From: AP-15 sp050729795
GTDB lineage: Bacteria; Pseudomonadota; Alphaproteobacteria; ATCC43930; CGMCC-115725
Assembly: GCA_050729795.1 (NCBI GenBank)
Contig: JBOHME010000006.1
Coordinates: forward strand, 15,234 to 79,233
Direction: 5' to 3'
Length of the DNA: 64,000 bases
Shown: piece after piece, positions 1 to 6,875 of the stretch
How positions within the stretch are numbered: position 1 is the stretch's first letter
Layout: each line of letters opens with the position of its first letter
The notes under the pieces: generated by a model
What the model was told of the DNA's origin: nothing
Databases searched by the model: none
What the model saw: the letters and a program-made list of their open reading frames with translations, nothing else
Position numbers and translations under genes: made by a program

Positions 1-240
1 ACGGTAGGAGGTGACGACTGTGTCGCCCGGCTTCAGCGCCGCCTGCATGCCGACGACCACCGCCTCCTGTCCGATATAGAGGTGGCAGAAGCCGCCGATC
101 AGCCCCATTCCGTACATCTGTCCGGCGCGCTCCTCAAACCGCCGGATCAGCAGCATGTCGCGATAGAAGCCGATCAGCTCCTTTGGTGAGGCATCGATTT
201 CGGCGACGCCAACCGCCTTGGCTCTGCGTGCTGCTGCCAT
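1..240 (-). CDS. pdhA: Pyruvate dehydrogenase E1 alpha subunit, N-terminal part (cut by window edge)
   Basis: This is the first 80 codons of the thiamine-diphosphate-dependent E1 alpha subunit, which decarboxylates pyruvate for the cytoplasmic PDH complex. The visible part contains the family segment ELIGFYRDMLLIRRFEERAG followed by GLIGGFCHLYIGQEAVVVGM and GDTVVTSYR. These match the start of the alphaproteobacterial PdhA fold, and the ThDP-binding residues lie outside the window. The ATG gives the usual short alanine/arginine-rich N-terminus. It lies downstream of ftsB on the same strand, matching the common alphaproteobacterial order eno-ftsB-pdhA. Identification is secure; only the N-terminus is present. 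Confidence 0.9.
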   Translation of the reverse strand, partial: MAAARRAKAVGVAEIDASPKELIGFYRDMLLIRRFEERAGQMYGMGLIGGFCHLYIGQEAVVVGMQAALKPGDTVVTSYR

Positions 241-376
241 CTCGTTCCCTCCGGGCGACCCTGCCCTCGCCGCCACAACGCATGGCCCCGAGCATGGTGT
301 CAAACCCGGTTGTTTGCAACCTCGACCTGTTCAACCTTTTGTCCGGAAACAGAAACTGGCCGGGCGCAGACGCCAG

Positions 377-436
377 GCTTCAGTGCGCCGGGCTTCAGTG
401 CGCCGGGCTTCAGTGCGCCGGGCTTCAGTGCGCTGG
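377..436. repeat. 15-bp tandem repeat overlapping the ftsB stop codon
   Basis: Four head-to-tail copies of gcttcagtgcgccgg are seen; the copy nearest ftsB has one mismatch. The stop codon of ftsB lies inside that copy, so on the ftsB strand every downstream copy carries an in-frame TGA. The array looks like stepwise duplication of the last codons and stop of the gene into the ftsB-pdhA spacer. Confidence 0.9.
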
Positions 437-748
437 CGGGGTCTTCATGATCACGATCTCGTTTGGTGCCACGAGGTTCAAGGTCTCGCGCACCCGTTCG
501 TCGAGAAGGTCGGGATCGAGATGATCGGGGCTCAGTTCGGAAACCCGCAATTCGAGCGCCTTGCGCTCGATCCGCAGCGCGACGAGCTTGCCGTTTTCGG
601 CGTTTATCTGCTGGGTCACGCGGATCCAGGACAAAAAGCCGCGATCGCCTTGGAGCAGATTATAGGCGAAAAGGCCGGTCACGAGGATCCCGAGCAGCGG
701 CACGACGGCCGCCCGCCCGATCCGCCGCAATTCGCGCATCACGATCAT
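425..748 (-). CDS. ftsB: Septum formation initiator FtsB/DivIC-like protein
   Basis: This is a small bitopic membrane protein of 107 aa that in this family links FtsL and FtsQ in the division machinery. It has a short basic N-terminus (RELRRIGR), one membrane segment (about residues 10-28, AAVVPLLGILVTGLFAYNLL) and then a charged coiled-coil containing QQINAENGKLVALRIERKAL. It ends with the conserved LDERVRETLNLVAPNEIVI segment. An upstream in-frame ATG would add 33 unlikely residues; a second candidate start lies three codons downstream. It sits between eno and pdhA, a frequent place for ftsB in alphaproteobacteria. The last codons are part of a 15-bp tandem repeat. Confidence 0.85.
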   Translation of the reverse strand: MIVMRELRRIGRAAVVPLLGILVTGLFAYNLLQGDRGFLSWIRVTQQINAENGKLVALRIERKALELRVSELSPDHLDPDLLDERVRETLNLVAPNEIVIMKTPPAH

Positions 749-791
749 CGCGCGACCCGAGCACTGATCCGGCGGCGGGTCAATCCCCCCG

Positions 792-2078
792 TCACGAAGG
801 CCGCCAGCGCGCCAGCACCGCACCTCCGGCGTAGCTCGCGCTGCCACCGAGCTGCTCCTCGATTCGCATCAGCTGGTTGTATTTGGCGAGCCGGTCGGAG
901 CGCGACAGCGATCCGCTCTTGATCTGGCCGGCATTGGTGGCGACCACGAGATCGGCGATCGTCACATCCTCGGTCTCGCCCGAGCGATGCGAGAACACCG
1001 TGCCCCAGCCGGCGCGCTGCGCGATCTCGACCGCTTCGAGCGTCTGCGACAATGTGCCGATCTGGTTGACCTTGACCAGCACCGCGTTAGCGACGCCGCG
1101 CTCGATGCCCTGGCGGATCAATGCCGGGTTGGTGACGAAATTGTCGTCGCCGACAAGCTGGAGCTTGCCGCCCAGCTCGCGTGTCAGCAGCTCCCAGCCG
1201 TCCCAATCGTCCTCGGCCATGCCGTCCTCGAGCGAGGCGATCGGGTAGCGGGCGACGAGGTCGGCATAATAAGCGACCATCCCGGCCGCATCGAGCACTT
1301 TGCTCTCGCCGCTGAGATGATACTTGCCGTCGCGGTGGAATTCGCTCGCCGCCGGATCGAGCGCCAGCACGACATCGTCGCCCGGATGGTAGCCGGCGGC
1401 CTCGATCGCCCGCGTCACAAAGCCGAGCGCCGCATCGGCCGAGGCGAGGTTCGGGGCAAACCCGCCCTCGTCACCGACATTGGTGCTGTAGCCGGCATCG
1501 GCGAACTGCCGGCGCAGCGCGTGGAAGATCTCGGATCCGGCGCGGACCGCCTCGCGGACCGAGGTGGCGCCGACCGGCACGATCATGAATTCCTGGATGT
1601 CGATCGGGTTGTCGGCGTGCACCCCGCCATTGACGATGTTCATCATCGGCACCGGCAAAGTGCGCGCGAAGACGCCGCCGACATAGCGATAGAGCGGCTG
1701 GCCGAGGGACGCCGCGGCGGCCTTGGCGGCGGCGAGGCTGACACCGAGGATCGCGTTGGCGCCGAGCCGGGACTTGTTGGCAGTGCCGTCGAGCTCGATG
1801 AGAATGCGGTCGAGCGCCAGCTGATCGGTCGCGTCGGCGCAGCGGAGCGCGGCACGGATTTCGCCATTGACCGCGGCCACCGCCTGCAGCACGCCGCGCC
1901 CGCCATAGCGCGCCCCGCCGTCGCGCTTCTCGATCGCCTCATGCGCGCCGGTCGAAGCGCCCGACGGCACCGCCGCCCGGCCCATCGTGCCGCCGTCCAA
2001 GGTCACCTCGACCTCAACCGTCGGATTGCCCCGGCTGTCGAGAATCTCACGGGCGTGAATATCGGCAATCGCAGTCAT
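792..2078 (-). CDS. eno: Enolase
   Basis: Enolase (428 aa, normal length) interconverts 2-phosphoglycerate and phosphoenolpyruvate in glycolysis. Visible family motifs are AREILDSRGNPTVEVEV at the N-terminus, GANAILGVSLA, SLEDGMAEDDWDGW and GDDNFVTN (Mg ligands), VKVNQIGTL (catalytic lysine) and SHRSGETED. The chosen ATG begins MTAIADIHAREIL and has GGAG about 8 bases upstream. A longer in-frame ORF would add 26 residues that do not fit the family. It lies directly upstream of ftsB. No key residue is missing. Confidence 0.97.
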   Translation of the reverse strand: MTAIADIHAREILDSRGNPTVEVEVTLDGGTMGRAAVPSGASTGAHEAIEKRDGGARYGGRGVLQAVAAVNGEIRAALRCADATDQLALDRILIELDGTANKSRLGANAILGVSLAAAKAAAASLGQPLYRYVGGVFARTLPVPMMNIVNGGVHADNPIDIQEFMIVPVGATSVREAVRAGSEIFHALRRQFADAGYSTNVGDEGGFAPNLASADAALGFVTRAIEAAGYHPGDDVVLALDPAASEFHRDGKYHLSGESKVLDAAGMVAYYADLVARYPIASLEDGMAEDDWDGWELLTRELGGKLQLVGDDNFVTNPALIRQGIERGVANAVLVKVNQIGTLSQTLEAVEIAQRAGWGTVFSHRSGETEDVTIADLVVATNAGQIKSGSLSRSDRLAKYNQLMRIEEQLGGSASYAGGAVLARWRPS

Positions 2079-2182
2079 CAGGGCTCCAGGGCTGTCGGCT
2101 CCACAACCCCTCTCGTGCAGGCAGGGCGGAAAGGGAGAGTCCAGCGCAACCCGCAAGGACGGTGAAGGTACCCAGACGCTCG

Positions 2183-2377
2183 TCAGCGCGGCAAGCCTTC
2201 CTCAAACTGCCTTCTCTCACCAGGCAGCAACAACATCCTTAAAACCACACCTCGGGCGAGCAGCTCGGCGGCACGATCGTCTTCGGGGCCACCTTTGAAG
2301 GAAACCTCGAAGACATGTTCGCGCCGGGTGCCTCTATGGACGCTTGACACCCGCCTGACCTTGAAATCTTCTATCAT
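2183..2377 (-). CDS. Small hypothetical protein (64 aa)
   Basis: I do not recognise this protein. It is a short, charged, soluble-looking ORF (MIEDFKVRRVSSVHRGTRRE...) with no signal peptide or membrane segment. The start used here has a good ribosome site (GGAG, 6 bases upstream of ATG); an ATG four codons earlier has a weaker one. It lies alone between eno and the cysteine-rich exported protein, on the same strand. Gene status rests on the ribosome site and plausible codon use only. Confidence 0.45.
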   Translation of the reverse strand: MIEDFKVRRVSSVHRGTRREHVFEVSFKGGPEDDRAAELLARGVVLRMLLLPGERRQFEEGLPR

Positions 2378-2508
2378 ATTATTCTCCATCTCGAAATACC
2401 GTTATCATCTGCGCCTGAATTGTGGTGATACCGCGGCGAGGTTCAATGTCTCGCTTGGAACGTAAGGCGCGATCCGTGCCGCCAGAAATCAGAGACTCAG
2501 GTTCTCGT

Positions 2509-3570
2509 CTACTGGCCCAACGCCTTTTTCGCATCGAGCTCGTTCCTCACGCAGCCAAGGAGTAGGAAATAGCCCGGCGAACTCACGCCGGCCATCATCT
2601 TTTCGCATTCTTTGAGGATTCGAGGTTCAATTGCGGTTTCGCGGAGAGCCGCAAGCGCGTGCGTCTCATTGTCGCGGCACCCTTTTTCAAGGAAATAGCT
2701 TTTGCTGCCTGTTTGCTGCATCAGTTCGGCGCAGACCGTATCTATATCGTACGCGGGAAGCAATGAGGCCGACGCTTGTAATGCTACATGATCCTTAATA
2801 CAGATGTTGAGAAAAAAATAACCCCAATTCTTATCTGGAACCAAATTGGCAATTCTTGTGCATTCACGCATAACTTCAGGATCAACACTCTTGGATCGAA
2901 GCGCAGTCAAGGCCTTAGCTTCCCTTTTGCTACAACCATCTGCGTCGAACGAATCAACACCCTCGATCTTTTCAATAAAACCGCAATATTCGCTGTAATT
3001 CGGAATAGGCTCGCCTTTGCCCATGCCTCTTTCTACGTATATCTTGGTTTGGACGCATTTGTCAAGTTCAGAATAGGTTAGCCACCGTGATCGATCGTTC
3101 TCATTAACACCGAGGCGCAAAATTCTTGGACTGACTGCGGTCATGCGAAGTGTAGAAGCCGCCCTGGCCTCATCCTTACGGCAAAATATCTCCGCCATAC
3201 CGCGATTGACAAGCGCATTAGTTGCATCCTTGCGGCAAATTTTTGTAAGCATGTTTCTGTCGATAAGTGCATTAGCTTCATCTTTGCAAAATAATGCTAA
3301 CTCATCTTGATGAACAACGGATTGATCGTCTGCTGCCGTTGCTTCCGAAATTTTACGACAAGTGCCGTCAATGTCGTATTTGGGAATTTGCCCGGCCGCT
3401 GCCGGGAGCACGACACCAACGACTAACGAGAGCGCAAGCACGAGCCACTTACCCGTGGACGCCAACGCCGTATGAAGGTTGCGTCCGAAGGCACTGTGGC
3501 GGTTTGCTTGATTCGGACCTTGGTTGACGACATGGCGGCGATGCCCGTTGGAGCGAGTTCGGTTCGGCAT
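2509..3570 (-). CDS. Exported cysteine-rich repeat protein of unknown function
   Basis: This 353-aa protein has a long basic N-terminus, then a hydrophobic stretch ending in an AAAG site (about residues 41-61), so it is predicted exported. The mature part repeats a module of roughly 70-80 residues. Each module has the pattern Y-D-I-D-x-x-C, a second C-x-x-E-x-x-A-x-x-x-L, then a P-x-I-x-x-x-C and a Y-F-x-L-x-x-C; the last two modules are the clearest. Similar one- or two-module periplasmic proteins of unknown function occur in alphaproteobacteria, from memory of that family pattern. The start codon shares one base with the kdsA stop (TAATG), suggesting coupled translation. Roughly 2.77-3.4 kb is visibly more AT-rich than its neighbours, which points to recent acquisition. 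Paired cysteines suggest disulphides. Confidence 0.75.
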   Translation of the reverse strand: MPNRTRSNGHRRHVVNQGPNQANRHSAFGRNLHTALASTGKWLVLALSLVVGVVLPAAAGQIPKYDIDGTCRKISEATAADDQSVVHQDELALFCKDEANALIDRNMLTKICRKDATNALVNRGMAEIFCRKDEARAASTLRMTAVSPRILRLGVNENDRSRWLTYSELDKCVQTKIYVERGMGKGEPIPNYSEYCGFIEKIEGVDSFDADGCSKREAKALTALRSKSVDPEVMRECTRIANLVPDKNWGYFFLNICIKDHVALQASASLLPAYDIDTVCAELMQQTGSKSYFLEKGCRDNETHALAALRETAIEPRILKECEKMMAGVSSPGYFLLLGCVRNELDAKKALGQ

Positions 3571-4421
3571 TATCCCACGCTCTGCCGGCGAGCTTTGGCG
3601 ATGCGGTCGAGGGCGATCAGCTCTTCGAGCAAGGCCGGCAATGCGCGCAAGGGCAGCATCGTCGGGCCCTCGCAGGGGGCATGGTCGGGGTCCTGATGCG
3701 TCTCGATGAACATCGCGGCGACCCCGACCGCCGCGGCGGCACGGGCCAGGACCGGGCCGAATTCGCGCTCGCCGCCGGAGCGGTCGCCGAGCCCGCCCGG
3801 TTCGGCCACCGCATGCGTCGTATCGAACACGACCGGGTAGCCGGTGCGTGCCATGATCGGCAATGCGCGCATATCGACCACCAGCGTGTTGTAGCCAAAG
3901 CTCGCACCCCGCTCGCACAGCAAAATCTGCTCGTTGCCGGTCGAGGCGATCTTGGCCGCGACATTGGCCATGTCCCGCGGCGCCAGAAACTGCCCCTTCT
4001 TGACGTTGACCGGCTTGCCGGTCCGCCCGGCGGCCAGCAGCAAATCGGTCTGCCGGCACAAAAAGGCCGGCGTCTGCAGCACATCCACCACCTCCGCCAC
4101 CGGCGCGCATTGCTCCTTCTCATGCACATCGGTCAGCACCGGCAACCCGGTCCGCTCCTTGACCTCGGCGAGGATCGGCAGTCCGGCCTCGAGCCCGATG
4201 CCGCGCGCACCATTGATCGACGAGCGATTGGCCTTGTCGAACGAGGTCTTGTAGATCAGCGGGATCTTGAGCTTTGTCGCGATCTCGACCAGTGCCGCGC
4301 TGATTTCGAGCGCGTGGGCGCGCGATTCGAGCGCGTTCGGCCCGATGATGAAAACCATCGGCAGGTCGTTGCCAATCATGATGTCGCCGACCGTGACGTG
4401 GCGCGCGGCTGAACGTGTCAT
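3570..4421 (-). CDS. kdsA: 3-deoxy-8-phosphooctulonate (KDO-8-P) synthase
   Basis: KdsA condenses phosphoenolpyruvate with arabinose 5-phosphate in the lipopolysaccharide KDO pathway. The 283-aa product carries YKTSFDKANRSS, TDVHE, LCRQTDLL, NVKKGQFLAP, LCERGASFGYN, FDTTHAV and FIETHQDPDHA, all typical. Residue 29 of GPNALESR is Asn where metal-dependent enzymes have Cys, so it should belong to the metal-independent class. The start chosen gives the normal length. An in-frame ATG 24 codons upstream forms an ATGA overlap with the pyrG stop and cannot be excluded. It lies downstream of pyrG and upstream of the exported repeat protein. Confidence 0.95.
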   Translation of the reverse strand: MTRSAARHVTVGDIMIGNDLPMVFIIGPNALESRAHALEISAALVEIATKLKIPLIYKTSFDKANRSSINGARGIGLEAGLPILAEVKERTGLPVLTDVHEKEQCAPVAEVVDVLQTPAFLCRQTDLLLAAGRTGKPVNVKKGQFLAPRDMANVAAKIASTGNEQILLCERGASFGYNTLVVDMRALPIMARTGYPVVFDTTHAVAEPGGLGDRSGGEREFGPVLARAAAAVGVAAMFIETHQDPDHAPCEGPTMLPLRALPALLEELIALDRIAKARRQSVG

Positions 4422-4489
4422 TGCGAGGAACCTCGGGCGACCGGGTGATGCCTGAGCGTGCGTCGCCGTGCCCGCGATGACAATGCCAG

Positions 4490-6118
4490 TCATACCAAGC
4501 GCGATTGGTCGCGCGCGGCGCGGACGAAAGATGCGAACAGCGGGTGTGGCGCGAACGGGGTGGATTTGAGCTCAGGGTGAAACTGCACGCCAATATACCA
4601 TGGGTGGTCGGGCAACTCGACGATCTCGGGCAGGATGCCGTCGGGCGACATGCCGGAAAAACGCAGCCCCGCCGCCTCCAAGCGGGCCTTGTAGCCGATA
4701 TTGATCTCATAGCGGTGGCGATGGCGCTCGCTGATCATGTCGGCGCCGTAAATCGCGGCCACCCGGCTGCCCGCCGCCAGCACCGCGTCATAGGCGCCGA
4801 GCCGCATCGTCCCACCCAGATCCTCGTTCGAATTGCGCCGCTCGATGGTGTTGCCGCGCGCCCACTCGGTCATCAGCCCGACCACCGGATGCCGGCAGGC
4901 GCCGAACTCGGTCGAGCCGGCGTCCGGCAGATCGGCGAGATCGCGCGCCGCCTCGATCACCGCCATATGCATGCCAAAGCAGATGCCGAAATAGGGCACC
5001 CGCCGCTCGCGCGCGAAACGCGCCGCCTCGATCATGCCCGGCGTGCCGCGCTCGCCAAAACCGCCCGGCACGAGAATGCCGTGCACGCCTTCGAGCTGGC
5101 GCACCGCCTCTGCCTCCGCCTCGAAGACCTCCGAATCGATCCAGTCGAGATCGACCCCGACATTGTTGGCGAGACCGCCATGGGTCATCGCCTCGGCCAG
5201 CGATTTATAGCTGTCCGGCAGATGCGTATATTTGCCGACGATCGCGATCGTGACCCGGCCCTCGGGCTTTTTGATCAGGCCGACGATCTCGTTCCAGCGC
5301 GAGAGATCGGGCTCCGGCGCGTCGAGCCCGAAATGACGGCACACCTCGCGGTCGAACCCCTCGGCGTGGTAGGCGGCCGGAACCGCATAGATCGTATCGA
5401 GATCGACCGCCGGGATCACCCGTGCCTCGCGCAGATTGCAGAACAATGCAATCTTTTTGCGCGCGCCGGCCGGGATCGGCCGCTCGCAGCGGCATAACAG
5501 GATGTCCGGCTGGATGCCGAGACCGAGCAATTCCTTGGTCGAATGCTGGGTCGGCTTGGTCTTCAGTTCCCCCGCCGACGGAATGTAGGGAACCAGGGTC
5601 AGGTGCACGAACATGACCCGCTCACGCCCGAGCTCGTAGCCGAGCTGGCGGATCGCCTCGAGAAACGGCAGGCTCTCGATATCGCCGACGGTGCCGCCGA
5701 TCTCGCATAAGACAAAATCCTCACCGTCGAGATCGGCCTGGATGAATTCCTTGATCGCGTCGGTGACGTGCGGGATCACCTGCACCGTGGCACCCAGATA
5801 CTCGCCGCGCCGCTCGCGGGCGATCACCGTCGAATAGATCCGCCCGGTGGTCACCGAATCGCTGCGCCGCGCCGTCACCCCGACATAGCGCTCGTAATGG
5901 CCGAGATCGAGATCGGTTTCGGCGCCGTCGTCGGTGACATAGACCTCGCCGTGCTGATACGGGCTCATCGTCCCCGGATCGACATTGAGGTAGGGATCGA
6001 GCTTGCGGAGCCTGACCCTGAACCCACGTGCCTGCAGCAAAGCGCCCAGCGCCGCCGCCGACAAGCCCTTGCCCAGAGAGGAGACCACGCCGCCGGTAAT
6101 GAAAATGAACCGCGTCAT
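4490..6118 (-). CDS. pyrG: CTP synthase
   Basis: PyrG converts UTP, ATP and glutamine to CTP. The 542-aa product has the N-terminal synthetase domain (FITGGVVSSLGKGLSAAALG, LDPYLNVDPGTMSP, GGTVGDIESLPFLEA) and a C-terminal class I glutaminase with the nucleophile in FGICFGMHMAV and the His/Glu pair in GVQFHPEL. Start MTRFIFITGG gives the usual length; the longer in-frame ORF is spurious. It is followed by kdsA and preceded by secG, a standard alphaproteobacterial arrangement. Confidence 0.97.
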   Translation of the reverse strand: MTRFIFITGGVVSSLGKGLSAAALGALLQARGFRVRLRKLDPYLNVDPGTMSPYQHGEVYVTDDGAETDLDLGHYERYVGVTARRSDSVTTGRIYSTVIARERRGEYLGATVQVIPHVTDAIKEFIQADLDGEDFVLCEIGGTVGDIESLPFLEAIRQLGYELGRERVMFVHLTLVPYIPSAGELKTKPTQHSTKELLGLGIQPDILLCRCERPIPAGARKKIALFCNLREARVIPAVDLDTIYAVPAAYHAEGFDREVCRHFGLDAPEPDLSRWNEIVGLIKKPEGRVTIAIVGKYTHLPDSYKSLAEAMTHGGLANNVGVDLDWIDSEVFEAEAEAVRQLEGVHGILVPGGFGERGTPGMIEAARFARERRVPYFGICFGMHMAVIEAARDLADLPDAGSTEFGACRHPVVGLMTEWARGNTIERRNSNEDLGGTMRLGAYDAVLAAGSRVAAIYGADMISERHRHRYEINIGYKARLEAAGLRFSGMSPDGILPEIVELPDHPWYIGVQFHPELKSTPFAPHPLFASFVRAARDQSRLV

Positions 6119-6197
6119 GGAATCCCAGCCTAAAGCATCCCCTGCCGCAATCCCACGAGGAAATCGCGGCCGGCGAAAGCCAGCCCCGCGCGATCCC

Positions 6198-6551
6198 TCA
6201 GTGCGCGAGCGGCGCGCTCGGTGCGGCCGGGGGCGCGGGTTTCGCCGGAGCGGCCGGCATGAGCGGTGTCGTCGGCGCCGCGGGCAGCGCCGGCCCACTC
6301 TGGCCAAGGATCGACGGCGGCGCGTGCTCGCGATTGTGCATGACCACTAACAGCACACTCGTTGTCATAAAGGCAGCGGCGAGGACCGCGGTCGCCCTGG
6401 TCAGCAGGTTTGCCGTCGATCGCCCGGTCATGAACCCCGACATCCCGCCGCCACCCATGCCGAGACCGCCGCCTTCGCTTTTTTGCAGCAGAATGACCCC
6501 GACCAGCGCGAACGCGATCATGATATGGAGCACGAGAATCAGGATGATCAT
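6198..6551 (-). CDS. secG: Preprotein translocase subunit SecG
   Basis: This is the accessory membrane subunit of the SecYEG translocon. The 117-aa protein has two membrane segments (about residues 2-22 and 52-70), joined by the conserved LLQKSEGGGLGMGGGG loop and the LTRATAVLAAAF motif. The C-terminus is a proline/alanine-rich tail of about 40 residues, common in alphaproteobacterial SecG. It lies just upstream of pyrG. It is transcribed divergently from trpL-trpE(G). Confidence 0.92.
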   Translation of the reverse strand: MIILILVLHIMIAFALVGVILLQKSEGGGLGMGGGGMSGFMTGRSTANLLTRATAVLAAAFMTTSVLLVVMHNREHAPPSILGQSGPALPAAPTTPLMPAAPAKPAPPAAPSAPLAH

Positions 6552-6675
6552 GAGCCGGAATTTAGGCGCTCGTGCCGGCGCTGACCAGCACTCGAAGATC
6601 GCCGTCTGTTACGCGATGGCGATATGAGACAATTGCAGCGGCCGCGCCGACCCCAGATCGATGCGTGGTTCCCGG

Positions 6676-6704
6676 TTGCGGGGCGCACAAGCGGCTGCTA
6701 GGAT
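6676..6704 (+). promoter_or_regulatory. Predicted promoter of trpL-trpE(G)
   Basis: TTGCGG and TAGGAT are separated by 17 bases, a good sigma-70-type spacing. The expected start of transcription falls at about 6711, which is the A of the trpL ATG. The leader mRNA would therefore be leaderless, in agreement with the lack of a ribosome site before trpL. Inferred from sequence only. Confidence 0.6.
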
Positions 6705-6710
6705 CATGGC

Positions 6711-6755
6711 ATGCCTAGCAACGCACACTCGAATGCTTGGTGGTGGCCCGTGTAA
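6711..6755 (+). CDS. trpL: trp operon leader peptide TrpL (14 aa, three tandem Trp codons)
   Basis: The short ORF encodes MPSNAHSNAWWWPV, with three consecutive TGG codons followed by a terminator-type hairpin and trpE(G). This is the hallmark of tryptophan attenuation. Rhizobial trpE(G) genes have a very similar 14-residue leader peptide ending in a WWW stretch. Here too the predicted transcription start coincides with the ATG. It is too short for ordinary ORF calling. Stalling at the Trp codons would favour the antiterminator. Recognition is strong because peptide, hairpins and downstream gene all agree. Confidence 0.88.
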   Translation: MPSNAHSNAWWWPV

Positions 6756-6823
6756 GCGGGCGGCCGGAGTTTGTCACTTCCGAATAGGGCCGCTGCGGAA
6801 TCCGGGGCGGCCTTTGCATTTTT
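6745..6823 (+). terminator. Trp attenuator (alternative hairpins and intrinsic terminator)
   Basis: Three mutually exclusive helices can be drawn. GGCCCG (6745-6750) pairs with CGGGC (6757-6761), which overlaps the end of trpL. GCGGCC (6760-6765) can pair with GGCCGC (6788-6793) as the antiterminator. GGCCGC (6788-6793) can instead pair with GCGGCC (6807-6812), with an inner CGG-AAT-CCG helix, followed by TTTGCATTTTT (6813-6823) as the terminator. The layout is textbook ribosome-mediated attenuation. Read-through reaches trpE(G) about 50 bases later. Confidence 0.8.
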
Positions 6824-6875
6824 GCGGCGAGCCGTACCGGAACCCCACAGCGATCCCGGCGCGCAGGAGGTTCTC

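Noticed and set aside
6771..6875. TTG start for trpE(G) adding 35 residues
   Set aside because: This stretch is the attenuator terminator and its T-tract. The GTG with AGGAGG gives the family length.
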